This document shows, piece by piece, positions 1 to 7,332 of a stretch of 64,000 bases of DNA. The notes under the pieces were generated by a model. The model was given only the letters and a program-made list of their open reading frames with translations. It was not told where the DNA came from and did not search any database. The translations under genes and the position numbers were made by a program. Where the stretch lies: contig NZ_NPKR01000006.1 in NCBI RefSeq assembly GCF_008329535.1, forward strand, positions 248,001 through 312,000, given 5' to 3'. The DNA is from Mycolicibacterium sp. P1-18 (GTDB taxonomy: Bacteria; Actinomycetota; Actinomycetes; Mycobacteriales; Mycobacteriaceae). The first letter of the stretch is position 1, and each line of letters starts with the position of its first letter.

Positions 1-245
1 TAGACCTCGGGGAGACCGATGTCGGCCCAGTTGTTGCACACGGGAAGGTCGACGTAATAGCCCTGAAAGGGCGCGGTGAAGGTGGACTCCCACCGCATCG
101 GCGCGCCGACGACGTTGCCCACCGATCCCTTGCCGAGAACGGCATAGGACACCACGCCGGGATCCGACGGGCGCGCCCCGGCGACCGGCGCCAGCACGAC
201 GGCTCCCGCCACGAGGGCCACCGCCACACCGGCGCCTCTGCGCAT
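1..245 (-). CDS. Secreted protein of unknown function, C-terminus cut by window edge
   Basis: Only the first 81 codons are present; the reading frame is still open at base 1. The ATG at 243-245 begins a typical signal peptide: Met-Arg-Arg, then a hydrophobic Ala/Val stretch ending near Ala-Gly-Ala at residues 22-24, so the product should be exported. The visible mature part contains GKGSVGNVVGAPMRW and a Cys in LPVCNNW. I do not recognise the family. The start lies 3 bases after the stop of the Ohr gene on the same strand, so the two are probably co-transcribed and translationally coupled. Function unknown. Confidence 0.6.
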   Translation of the reverse strand, partial: MRRGAGVAVALVAGAVVLAPVAGARPSDPGVVSYAVLGKGSVGNVVGAPMRWESTFTAPFQGYYVDLPVCNNWADIGLPEV

Positions 246-248
246 CGG

Positions 249-680
249 TTAGACCACCTTGGCCGTCAGCTCGACGTCGATGTTGCCGCGAGTGGCCTTC
301 GAGTACGGGCACACGCCGTGGGCCTTCTCCATCAGGTCGTCGGCGACGCCCTGCTCGAGACCGGGCAGGTAGCCGATGAGGTGCGCGGTCAGACCGAAGC
401 CGCCCTCGGAGTCCTTGCCGAAGCCGATCTGGGCGGTGATGCCGCTGGCGTCGTCGATTGCGATCTTCTCGTTCTTGGCGACCAGTCGCAGGGCGCCGAG
501 GAAGCATGCGGAGTAGCCGGCCGAGAAGAGCAGTTCGGGGTTGACGCCCTCGCCGCTGCCGCCCATCTCCTTGGGGGGCCGGGTGTCGAGGTCGATCTTG
601 CCGTCGGCGGACTCGACGTGGCCGTCGCGACCTCCACCGGTGGACGTGGACTCTGCGGTGTAGACGACTTCGATGCTCAT
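249..680 (-). CDS. ohr: Organic hydroperoxide resistance protein (Ohr/OsmC family)
   Basis: Thiol peroxidase that reduces organic and fatty-acid hydroperoxides in the cytoplasm. The protein of about 143 residues has the Ohr hallmarks: an N-terminal VVYTAES strand followed by GGGRDG, the peroxidatic cysteine in SAGYSACFLGAL and the resolving cysteine in GVCPYSKATRGN. The length is normal for Ohr. An in-frame ATG exists 12 bases further upstream (692), but MSIEVVYTAES fits the family start better; neither has a strong ribosome site. The nearby catalase suggests a small peroxide-defence group, although no OhrR-type MarR regulator is next to it. The secreted-protein gene follows 3 bases downstream. 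Confidence 0.9.
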   Translation of the reverse strand: MSIEVVYTAESTSTGGGRDGHVESADGKIDLDTRPPKEMGGSGEGVNPELLFSAGYSACFLGALRLVAKNEKIAIDDASGITAQIGFGKDSEGGFGLTAHLIGYLPGLEQGVADDLMEKAHGVCPYSKATRGNIDVELTAKVV

Positions 681-720
681 GCGGTCGATCATGCCAGCTG
701 CGGCGGCGGGCGAGAATCCC

Positions 721-1263
721 CTAGAAGATCGTCAGGGTGCAGTAGGTGCGGGGCGGCGACGGGTAGGGCCAGGCGTACTGCCCGACCGCCGCGGGACACG
801 CTCGTTGATCGCGGACGTCGAGGCGTTGGGTGACCTGAACCAGCAGGCCCTTCTGGCCCCGCTCGGCGCAGTCGGCGAGTTGCAGCATGCCGATCGGCAT
901 GTCCATGACGTAGCAGTGGTTGGCGACGAGGTTGGGCACCAGGCACAGTCGGGTCGTCGAGGGATCGGCGAATTGTGTTGGCACGTGCTGGTATTCAGCA
1001 CTTGGGCAGGCGCCCGATTCGTCGGCGAGCGCCCCGACGGTGTAACTCGGGTCGGCGGCGCAGGACGCCTTGTCGGCGGTCAGGGTGGTCGGCGAGTCTG
1101 GCGTGTCGGACGGGATGGCGACGCAGTCGCCGACGGAGAACACCTTTGCCAAGCCGCGCTGCGGCGCCTCGGGCTGGGTGGAGCAGCCGCTCGTCAGGAC
1201 GAGCAGTGCCGCACCGACGGCCGCGAACAGAACCATTCGCACGCGTGTCATGGGTAGCGACAT
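721..1263 (-). CDS. Lipoprotein, possibly LppU/SCO3897-like
   Basis: The product is a small cell-envelope lipoprotein: basic n-region, hydrophobic helix and lipobox LTSGC near residue 27, so a diacylglyceryl-modified Cys is expected. The mature part has paired cysteines (VGDCVAI, ASCAAD, LCLVPN, NHCYVM, ADCAER), giving the Cys-rich pattern of small actinobacterial LppU/SCO3897-type or PknH-sensor-like secreted domains. This family assignment is tentative. Alternative starts lie at 1269 (GTG) and 1251 (ATG); the last leaves a compact signal peptide. It runs towards ohr, whose start is 40 bases downstream of its stop, so both could share a transcript. Substrate and role unknown. Confidence 0.75.
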   Translation of the reverse strand: MSLPMTRVRMVLFAAVGAALLVLTSGCSTQPEAPQRGLAKVFSVGDCVAIPSDTPDSPTTLTADKASCAADPSYTVGALADESGACPSAEYQHVPTQFADPSTTRLCLVPNLVANHCYVMDMPIGMLQLADCAERGQKGLLVQVTQRLDVRDQRACPAAVGQYAWPYPSPPRTYCTLTIF

Positions 1264-1385
1264 TGTCACGAATTGGGAGCTGTCGCCACATGATCCCCAA
1301 AGTTCTCAATAGTCTCACAGACCCCATGAGAATCACAGCTTTGGGATTCATCCGGCGTGTCGTGTCGCCCGTTTCAGCCCCGAGC

Positions 1386-1431
1386 GTGAATCTGGCGACG
1401 CCCCACCCGCGTGGTGCGTCGCCAGATTCAC
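1386..1431. repeat. 16-bp perfect inverted repeat (hairpin) between lipoprotein and catalase
   Basis: Left arm GTGAATCTGGCGACGC (1386-1401) is repeated exactly in inverse at 1416-1431, and a shorter CCAC/GTGG pair extends the stem inside the 14-nt gap. It lies just beyond the catalase stop codon (1449, minus strand), where a transcription terminator would be expected, but no T-run follows. It could instead be an intergenic repeat unit. It does not follow the spacing of the 63-bp family found elsewhere in this window. Confidence 0.7.
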
Positions 1432-1448
1432 ATCCGGGCGAGGAAGCG

Positions 1449-2897
1449 TCAGCCGTTGCCGGCGCGCACGCCCTCCTCGACCTTCTTGCCGATCTCCGGG
1501 TCGACCTTGGTCCAGTACTCGAAGACCCGCGAGAGCACGGGCTCCTTCACGCCGTCGAGCACGTGGCCGACGATGTTGCTCACCAGCCGTTCCCGGGCGT
1601 CGTCGTCGAGCACCTCCCGCACCAGCGTTCCGGCCTGGCCCCAGTCGTCGTCCTCGGGCCGCAACGCGTACGCCGTGCGGACCATGTCGCCGTCGGACGC
1701 CCAGTGCACCTCGGCCGCTCGCGCGGGATCGGCGACGGGACCGCCCATCGAGTTCGGCGCGTACACGGGATCGGTCGCCAGCTTGATCCGCATCGCACCG
1801 TCCTTCGAGTACGCGTTGACCTCGGACTTCGGCTCGTTGACCGGAATCTGCTTGTAGTTCACGCCAAGTCTGGCCCGGTGCGCGTCGGAGTAGGAGAAGC
1901 CGCGAGCCAGCAGCATCTTGTCCGGCGACAAGCCCGTGCCGGGGACGATGTTGTTGGGCTCGAACGCCGCCTGCTCGATCTGTGCGTGGTAGTCCACGAC
2001 GTTGCGGTCCAACGTCAACTTGCCGACGTCGATCAGGGGGTAGTCCGTGTGCGGCCACACCTTGGTCAGGTCGAACGGGTTGTACCGGTAGGTCTTTGCG
2101 TCCTCGAACGGCATGATCTGCATCTTCAGCGTCCAGCTCGGGTGGTCGCCCGACTCGATCGAGTTGAACAGATCGCGCTGGTGATAGTCGCCGTCCGCAC
2201 CGGCCAGCCGGTCGCCCTCCTCCTGCGTCAGGAATTCGATGCCCTGGTCGGTCTTGAAGTGGTACTTGACCCAGAACAGCTCGTCGTTGGCGTTGACCCA
2301 GCTGTACGTGTGGCTGGAGTAGCCGTTCATGTGCCGCCACGTCTTCGGGATCCCGCGGTCGCCCATCAGCCACGTCACCTGGTGCGCCGACTCCGGGGAC
2401 AGCGTCCAGAAGTCCCACTGCATGTGGTGATCGCGAAGGTTGTTGGCGGCCATCCGCTTCTGGCTCCGGATGAAGTTCTGGAACTTCATGGGGTCGCGGA
2501 TGAAGAACACCGGAGTGTTGTTGCCGACGATGTCGAGGTTGCCGTCGTCGGTGTACAGCTTCAGCGAGAAGCCGCGCGGGTCACGCCAGGTGTCTGGGCT
2601 GCCACGCTCGCCGGCGACCGTGGAGAACCGCATCACCGTCTCGGTCTTCGCGCCGGGCTGGAACACTGCCGCCTTGGTGTACTGGCTGACGTCGTTGGTC
2701 ACCTCGAAGTGCCCAAATGCGCCGCCGCCCTTGGCATGTGGCTGCCGCTCCGGAATGCGCTCACGGTTGAAGTTGGCCATCTGCTCGATCAGGTAGTGAT
2801 CCTGCAGCAGAATCGGTCCGTCGGGGCCGACCGTGAGGGAGTGCTCGACGCTCGGGATCGGCGCTCCGCCGTCCGTGGTCGCGATCTTTTCAGTCAT
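1449..2897 (-). CDS. katA: Monofunctional haem catalase, small-subunit type
   Basis: Decomposes hydrogen peroxide to water and oxygen. The 482-residue length and motifs fit a clade-3 small-subunit catalase. The N-terminal arm is followed by QPHAKGGGAFGHFEVT with the distal His; MRFSTVAGERGSPDTWRD and VFFIRDPMKFQNFI follow; the proximal haem ligand Tyr sits in GFSYSDAHRARLGVN, about residue 340. The start was placed at the ATG of MTEKIATTDG because conservation begins there and GGAG stands about 12 nt upstream; the frame stays open 33 codons further but that part looks non-coding. Transcribed alone. No KatG-type peroxidase domain. Confidence 0.95.
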   Translation of the reverse strand: MTEKIATTDGGAPIPSVEHSLTVGPDGPILLQDHYLIEQMANFNRERIPERQPHAKGGGAFGHFEVTNDVSQYTKAAVFQPGAKTETVMRFSTVAGERGSPDTWRDPRGFSLKLYTDDGNLDIVGNNTPVFFIRDPMKFQNFIRSQKRMAANNLRDHHMQWDFWTLSPESAHQVTWLMGDRGIPKTWRHMNGYSSHTYSWVNANDELFWVKYHFKTDQGIEFLTQEEGDRLAGADGDYHQRDLFNSIESGDHPSWTLKMQIMPFEDAKTYRYNPFDLTKVWPHTDYPLIDVGKLTLDRNVVDYHAQIEQAAFEPNNIVPGTGLSPDKMLLARGFSYSDAHRARLGVNYKQIPVNEPKSEVNAYSKDGAMRIKLATDPVYAPNSMGGPVADPARAAEVHWASDGDMVRTAYALRPEDDDWGQAGTLVREVLDDDARERLVSNIVGHVLDGVKEPVLSRVFEYWTKVDPEIGKKVEEGVRAGNG

Positions 2898-3020
2898 GTA
2901 CCCATCCATCTCCGGGTGACGTCGCGACCACTCGGGGCTGGGCCGCATCTCGTCTGAACGCACCGCTGCCCGTGGCATACCCACGAAGCGTCGCAAGCAC
3001 TCGTCACCCCTCCTGCGAGG

Positions 3021-3440
3021 CTATCGACCTGGGGGCGGCGGCGGAGGGGAACCCGGACCTTGCCCGGGGCCACCTTCGAAGCCGGGACCACCCTGGACGC
3101 CGGGGCCGAACCCGCCGGGCCCACCCGGCCAGCCGTGCCGGGGTCCGCCGCCGTCGCGTTCCATCTGACTCTCGCCGTGCCCGTGATGATGGTGACCACC
3201 GCCGCCGACGCTCGCGCCGAGCGCGAATCCGGAGAAGAAGATGACGGCGACGACGAACACCGTCCCCGCGACGATGCCGACCCACGCCGCGACGACGTTG
3301 AGCCTGCCGCCGCGGCGCCGCGCGTCGACGTCGCCGTCGCCGTCGTGGACGACGACCGGTGTGGTGGTGGCCGGTGTGGTGGTGGCAGGGGTCTCGACGG
3401 GACCCGTGGCCGATTCTGATGACGACGTTGTTTCGCTCAT
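3021..3440 (-). CDS. Single-pass membrane protein with Pro/Gly-rich C-terminal tail
   Basis: The 139-residue protein has a Ser/Thr/Pro-rich cytoplasmic N-terminus, one transmembrane helix (about residues 48-75, core VVAAWVGIVAGTVFVVAVIF) and an outside tail dominated by Gly and Pro, including a histidine cluster GGGGHHHHGHG that could bind metal ions. It is a paralogue of the next gene upstream: both have a Leu-Asn-(Val/Lys)-Val-Ala-Ala-Trp-Val-Gly-Ile-Val-Ala-Gly membrane segment. Rv3706c and its neighbours in M. tuberculosis are similar proline-rich proteins. No catalytic motif is visible, so function is unknown; anchoring or scaffolding in the envelope is possible. Confidence 0.7.
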   Translation of the reverse strand: MSETTSSSESATGPVETPATTTPATTTPVVVHDGDGDVDARRRGGRLNVVAAWVGIVAGTVFVVAVIFFSGFALGASVGGGGHHHHGHGESQMERDGGGPRHGWPGGPGGFGPGVQGGPGFEGGPGQGPGSPPPPPPGR

Positions 3441-3507
3441 GGCGTCGATCTTCGTCGCGGTGGTGATGCGCCCATCATGAAATGCCTGTGAGGACGCTAT
3501 GAGCGGA

Positions 3508-3963
3508 TCACCTGGGCGGTTGTCCGGGCACCTGGGTCGTCGGTCCCTGCGGCGGCATCGGGAACTGCGGGAAGATGTTGGGCAACTGGAACGTCGGCCC
3601 GTTGGGGATGACGATGCCCGGCCCGGGTCCCGGCCGCTCGAACTGACCGCGGGGGAACGGCATGATCATCGGGCCCTGGTCCACGCCGGTGGCGCTGCCG
3701 GTCGGCACCTTGGGGGCCGTCTCGCGGCCGAAGTAGAAGCCCGACCCGAACAGCACGGCGACGATGACCAGCGAGCCGGCGACGATGCCCACCCAGGCCG
3801 CCACCTTGTTGAGGCGACTCGGCTTGCCCGGGGGCGTCTGCTGCGGACCCGGCCCGGGCGGCGGGTAGCCGTACCCCTGCGGCGCCTGCTGATAGTGCCC
3901 TTCGGGAAGGACGGCGGTCTGCGGGCCCGTCGGGGCGTCGGGGTAGTCGAGTGGTTGGCTCAT
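3508..3963 (-). CDS. Proline-rich single-pass membrane protein, paralogue of the preceding gene
   Basis: The 151-residue protein begins with a Pro/Gln/Gly/Tyr-rich cytoplasmic region (GYGYPPPGPGPQQTPPG), then one helix around residues 52-75 (KVAAWVGIVAGSLVIVAVLF), then an external tail rich in Pro, Phe and Gly. The membrane segment is almost the same as in the protein at 3021-3440, only 67 bases downstream on the same strand, so the pair arose by tandem duplication, with tails that have diverged. No enzyme motif is visible. Composition resembles mycobacterial proline-rich membrane proteins of the Rv3705A/Rv3706c neighbourhood. Confidence 0.7.
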   Translation of the reverse strand: MSQPLDYPDAPTGPQTAVLPEGHYQQAPQGYGYPPPGPGPQQTPPGKPSRLNKVAAWVGIVAGSLVIVAVLFGSGFYFGRETAPKVPTGSATGVDQGPMIMPFPRGQFERPGPGPGIVIPNGPTFQLPNIFPQFPMPPQGPTTQVPGQPPR

Positions 3964-4085
3964 GGCTCAATGATCGTCGTCCCGCCGAGGGCGTCCCGAC
4001 AAATCGCTGCCGTGTTGCCCGTGAATCCGCTGTGGGCGCTCCTGGCGCCGGGTTTGCCGTTTTCGCATCGGGCAACCACCTACGC

Positions 4086-4244
4086 ATGGAACAACCGCAG
4101 AACGACCCGCCGGCGACCCCCGTGGACGCCACCGAGACCACCGAAGAACAGCGCGAACTGCAGGACCAATTGGACGACCCGACGTCGGATCCCGAGGCGC
4201 CGGCCGGGCATCAGGATCGCCACCAGGTCGCCGACGAGACCTAG
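4086..4244 (+). CDS. Small acidic hydrophilic protein (52 aa)
   Basis: A short reading frame starting MEQPQNDPPATPVDATE and ending HQDRHQVADET. It is strongly acidic, lacks hydrophobic segments and is probably disordered. The frame extends upstream to 3951, but that part overlaps the divergent promoter region and has no coding look. Its TAG stop (4242-4244) shares the tetranucleotide CTAG with the stop codon of the convergent oxidoreductase gene, which supports it being a maintained gene. Function unknown. Confidence 0.5.
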   Translation: MEQPQNDPPATPVDATETTEEQRELQDQLDDPTSDPEAPAGHQDRHQVADET

Positions 4245-5152
4245 CGGCCGGTCGCCCCGATCTTCATCAGCGTCGGGGCGAGCTGCTCGAGACCGGCCAC
4301 CCCGCCGTCGAAGTCGCCGCCGGGCATCATCACCGAGACGTGGTCGGCGCCGGCCGCCAGGTGACTGCGCACCAGGTTCGCGACGGCGTCAGCGTGGCCG
4401 TGACCCACGACGGCGTCCACCAGCCTGTCGTCGGCGCCGGCGGAGTAACCAAGAGCGGCAATGGTCTTCGCGTAGGCCGGACTGTTGAGCGACGCGCTGA
4501 CCGTGGCCCGGGCCGTTTCCCTGGCGCGCTCCGGGTCGGAGTCGACGACGACGGACAGCCCCACGACGAGCAGCTTGTCCGGACCGAGGACCCGCCTTGC
4601 CTGCGCCGTGTAGTCGGCGGGCAGTCCCGCCGGCAACGCACCGTCGGCCGTCTCGGCAGCCAGCTCGAGCATCTTGGGCCCGTTGGCGGCAACGATCCGG
4701 GGGTAGTCCGCGTCGGGCACCGGGGGCCAGGTGACCTCGCCCATCCGGCGCTGATACTCCCGCATGGTGGCGAGCGGCCGCCCGTAGTCGCGGCCCGCAA
4801 CCTCGGCCTGCTGGGGATACCCCACGCCGAGCCCGAGGATGAAGCGGCCCGGGTGGGCCGCCGCCAACTGCGCGGCCGCGGCAGCCAGAGTCTGCGGCTC
4901 GCGCACCCACACGTTGGCCACGCCGGTGCCGAACACCATGCGTCGGGTGGCGGCGAGCAAGAGGGCCAGCTGGACCAGCGCGTCCTTGCCGAACACCTCG
5001 TTGGTCCAGGTGCACGGGTAGCCCGCGCGCTCGAGCCGCTCGACGGCGTCTCGCTGCGCGTGCGCCGAAGGCGCCTCGGTGAACGTGACCGGCAGCAGCG
5101 CTCCCACCGGTCCGATCGCCTGGCGGGCGGCTTCGACTGTGTTGACGTTCAT
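4241..5152 (-). CDS. LLM-class (luciferase-like) F420-dependent oxidoreductase
   Basis: TIM-barrel flavin/F420 oxidoreductase of the luciferase-like monooxygenase family. Seen: NEVFGKDALVQLALLLAAT, GTGVANVWVREPQ, then FILGLGVGYPQQAEV and VAANGPKMLELAAE, the usual barrel landmarks of actinobacterial F420-dependent members; about 303 residues. The start is the ATG at 5152 (MNVNTVEAARQAIG) with GGAGG about 10 nt upstream; the longer frame would run through the operators. It is divergent from a TetR gene, and two identical-type palindromes lie between them, so that repressor very likely controls it. Substrate unknown. Confidence 0.85.
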   Translation of the reverse strand: MNVNTVEAARQAIGPVGALLPVTFTEAPSAHAQRDAVERLERAGYPCTWTNEVFGKDALVQLALLLAATRRMVFGTGVANVWVREPQTLAAAAAQLAAAHPGRFILGLGVGYPQQAEVAGRDYGRPLATMREYQRRMGEVTWPPVPDADYPRIVAANGPKMLELAAETADGALPAGLPADYTAQARRVLGPDKLLVVGLSVVVDSDPERARETARATVSASLNSPAYAKTIAALGYSAGADDRLVDAVVGHGHADAVANLVRSHLAAGADHVSVMMPGGDFDGGVAGLEQLAPTLMKIGATGR

Positions 5153-5183
5153 TGAGTACCGCCTCCGTGCCTGCGCCATCCCA

Positions 5184-5235
5184 GTGATGACATCGAGTGT
5201 CATCACACTAGACCACGATGACACCGCGTGTCATC
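5184..5235. promoter_or_regulatory. Two TetR-type operator palindromes in the divergent promoter
   Basis: Palindrome 1 (5184-5206) has arms GTGATGACA and TGTCATCAC around TCGAG. Palindrome 2 (5217-5235) has arms GATGACAC and GTGTCATC around CGC. Both reduce to ATGACA-N5-TGTCAT with centres 31 bp apart, about three helical turns. The second lies just upstream of the TetR gene's -10 box. The pair is well placed to repress both the TetR gene and the divergent oxidoreductase. Confidence 0.85.
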
Positions 5236-5241
5236 ACGTTC

Positions 5242-5247
5242 TAGGAT
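5242..5247 (+). promoter_or_regulatory. -10 box TAGGAT of a leaderless tetR transcript
   Basis: TAGGAT fits the mycobacterial SigA -10 pattern TANNNT and stands 6 nt before the ATG at 5254. Transcription would begin at or next to the start codon, and no ribosome-binding site is present. It is 6 nt beyond operator 2. Confidence 0.6.
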
Positions 5248-5253
5248 GTCGTC

Positions 5254-5835
5254 ATGGGTCGATGGCCGGAGGGCGCGCGCACGCGTTTGGAGGCCGCGGC
5301 GTCGGCGCTCTTCATCGAACAGGGCTTCGCCGAGACCACCGTCCCTCAGATCGCCGCGCGCGCGGGCCTGACGACGCGCACCTTCTTTCGCCACTTCGCC
5401 GACAAGCGCGAAGTCCTCTTCGCCTACCAGGCGGAGTTGCCCGACGTGGTCCGGCAGGCCATGGCGGCCGCGCCGCAGTCGGCGGGTGCCCTGGAGGTGA
5501 TCGCGGTCGGTCTGCAGACGATTGCGACGACCAAGTTCGACGGCCGACGCGATTACCTGCTGGCACACCAGGCGGTCATCGACTCCGACCCCGGCCTCCG
5601 GGAACGCGGGCTGCGCAAGATGTCGATCCTGACCGAGGCGATCGGCCGAGGGTTCCGCGAACGCGGACTGGACGACCTCGCCGCCACGCTCGCCGCACAC
5701 ACCGCGGTCACGGTGCTCAGCGTGGCACTCGACCGGTGGTTCGGCGCCGCCGACGAGACGTCGTTGTCGGTCCACGTCGCCGACGCCCTCGCCGCGTGGA
5801 AGTCCCTCGCCACGCCGGACGCCGAGCCCGGGTGA
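5254..5835 (+). CDS. TetR/AcrR family transcriptional repressor
   Basis: A 193-residue regulator. The N-terminal helix-turn-helix is clear: ALFIEQGFAETTVPQIAARA, then GLTTRTFFRHFADKREVLF (recognition helix and the helix after it, residues 16-58). The C-terminal ligand domain is helical and gives no clue to the inducer. Transcription appears leaderless. The twin palindromes 5184-5235 between this gene and the F420-type oxidoreductase are the obvious binding sites, giving autoregulation and control of the divergent enzyme. An inducer related to the oxidoreductase's substrate is an inference. Confidence 0.9.
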   Translation: MGRWPEGARTRLEAAASALFIEQGFAETTVPQIAARAGLTTRTFFRHFADKREVLFAYQAELPDVVRQAMAAAPQSAGALEVIAVGLQTIATTKFDGRRDYLLAHQAVIDSDPGLRERGLRKMSILTEAIGRGFRERGLDDLAATLAAHTAVTVLSVALDRWFGAADETSLSVHVADALAAWKSLATPDAEPG

Positions 5836-6183
5836 GGACGACGTCCCGCCACGCGCTCGGGCTCTGAACGCTGCTTCCTGAGGCGGGACGTCGACGAGCC
5901 CCACCGATCGGTCTCATCGGTTCAAGTCGGTGAGCAGCGGGGCCTGTCTCGTCCATACCGTCACCGCGGCATCGGGAAACGGCGGCAAGCGAACGAGGTC
6001 TGTTCGCTTGCCGGATCGCCAGCCCATGCCGCGGACTGTTGTGATGATGAGGCAGTCACGGCCGGGACCCCGACTACCAAGTCCACGCCCGCGAGCGTGG
6101 AACCGTTTGCGGTGTCCATGGGGGTCGAACGACAAGCTGCCGCGGTGAAGGGATCGCGGCCGTGACGGCGTCGTGGAGAACGC
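5836..6183. other. Gap of 348 bp without a convincing gene; contains two strong hairpins
   Basis: It lies between the 3' ends of the TetR gene and the DUF4185 gene. Hairpin 1: CGACGTCCCGCC (5839-5850) with GGCGGGACGTCG (5882-5893), perfect 12-bp arms. Hairpin 2: CGGCAAGCGAAC (5983-5994) and GTTCGCTTGCCG (6002-6013), perfect 12-bp stem with 7-nt loop. Frames of about 72 codons on both strands cover part of it, but none has a recognisable product. The minus-strand frame contains IITTVRGMGWR, vaguely like the end of an OmpR-type regulator, perhaps a remnant. The hairpins may end transcription from both sides. Confidence 0.6.
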
Positions 6184-7317
6184 CTACGGCTTGAGCGGAT
6201 TCACCGCGTACTGGATCACCCGGTACGGCGCATTGTCGGCTTGCGGCAACGTATTCCATTGACTGACGAACACCCGTAGCTCGTCCAGCGTCGAGCCGGG
6301 CGACAGATACCCGCCATACGGTTGGGCCAGCCGGTTGTCCTCGGGCGGGGGCAGGTCGTCGGCCTCGTCGGGCCACGAGCCCGCGAGCACCACCGTCGTG
6401 ACCGGGGCGCTGCCGAGTCCGGTCGGCGCGTCGGCGACGCGGACCTCCATGTTGCCGGTGCTGGCGTTGAAGTACGACAGCACGGTCTTGCCGTCGACCT
6501 GACGGATGCTCATCTCCCCCACCCGGTCACCCCACAGCGCCACCGGCGCCTTGCCCCACGTCGCGCCGCCCGACCACGCCTGCCAGCTCGACCGGTCGGT
6601 GAAGGACTGCGGCGTTGCGCGGTAGAGCTCGACGGGCTCGCTGCGGTCGAAGTCGTTGGCCACCATGTAGACCCAGCCGCTCGGCGAGTCCGGCGTGGGA
6701 ATCGGGTCGTAGTAGCCGCTGATCTGTGATTGCCTGCCGCCCGCGTAGGCCGCCGACCGCTGCGATCCCGGCACCGTCGCCCAATTCCCTTGGTACGGAG
6801 ACGCCTTGACGAGTCGGGAGGTGGCCGGCACCAGATTCTTCGTGGTGGTGACCAGCATGTAGTTCTCGCGGTTGACCTGAACGATCCCGGCCGGCAGCTG
6901 CGACGAGCCGGGCGGGGTGGGGTCGGCGAGCAGCGGCGCGTCGGTGCCCGTGACGCCGTAGTAGCGCACGCCGGTCGGGTCGTCGACCGAGTCCAGGTCG
7001 ACGTGCAGGGCGATCGGCGAGAAGTGCCGGCCGAAGGCGACCCCCTGGCCCGCGAAGCTGTCCCCGCACACCTGCAGCACCCCGCTGGGGAACTCCATGA
7101 ACTCGCAGAGGTCGGTGGCGCCGATACCGTAATCGCTTGTCGGCGTGCCGGTCCCGGCCGACGGTCCGATGCGGACCACCTGCCCGGGCGCCAGCGGCGG
7201 CAGTACGGGGCTAGGCGCGGGCGACGGCGGGTCGGCGTACGCCGGGTCGGCGAGCCCGAACGCCAGTGTCAGCACGGCAAACGTGGAGTTGACGCACGCC
7301 GCGACGGAAGTCCACAC
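6184..7317 (-). CDS. Exported DUF4185 protein (Rv3707c-like), candidate arabinan-active enzyme
   Basis: A 377-residue exported protein with a GTG start, a signal peptide ending near PAYADPP and a Pro-rich linker. The DUF4185 body shows GIGATDLCEFMEFPSG, VCGDSFAG, PAGIVQVNRENYMLVTTT and a C-terminal YGGYLSPGS with VFVSQWNT, matching a five-bladed-propeller fold. Members of DUF4185 have been reported as endo-D-arabinofuranosidases (family GH183) acting on mycobacterial arabinogalactan and lipoarabinomannan; that activity here is by analogy only. The gene starts 15 bases after the asd stop and probably belongs to the ask-asd transcript, as in the Rv3709c-Rv3707c order. Confidence 0.85.
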   Translation of the reverse strand: MWTSVAACVNSTFAVLTLAFGLADPAYADPPSPAPSPVLPPLAPGQVVRIGPSAGTGTPTSDYGIGATDLCEFMEFPSGVLQVCGDSFAGQGVAFGRHFSPIALHVDLDSVDDPTGVRYYGVTGTDAPLLADPTPPGSSQLPAGIVQVNRENYMLVTTTKNLVPATSRLVKASPYQGNWATVPGSQRSAAYAGGRQSQISGYYDPIPTPDSPSGWVYMVANDFDRSEPVELYRATPQSFTDRSSWQAWSGGATWGKAPVALWGDRVGEMSIRQVDGKTVLSYFNASTGNMEVRVADAPTGLGSAPVTTVVLAGSWPDEADDLPPPEDNRLAQPYGGYLSPGSTLDELRVFVSQWNTLPQADNAPYRVIQYAVNPLKP

Positions 7318-7332
7318 TCGGCGGTCGTCGGA

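Noticed and set aside
1350..1431. Fifth copy of the 63-bp repeat near 1353 (CGGCGTGTCG)
   Set aside because: The core is incomplete and the CTCGCGG end is not at the 22-base distance; the hairpin there is a different sequence.
975..2957. Plus-strand frame of 660 codons
   Set aside because: Antisense of the catalase gene, which has all catalytic residues.
5914..6135. Minus-strand frame ending like a response regulator (TVRGMGWR)
   Set aside because: Only a short stretch is similar, the rest has no DNA-binding domain, and a hairpin lies inside; listed as part of the gap only.
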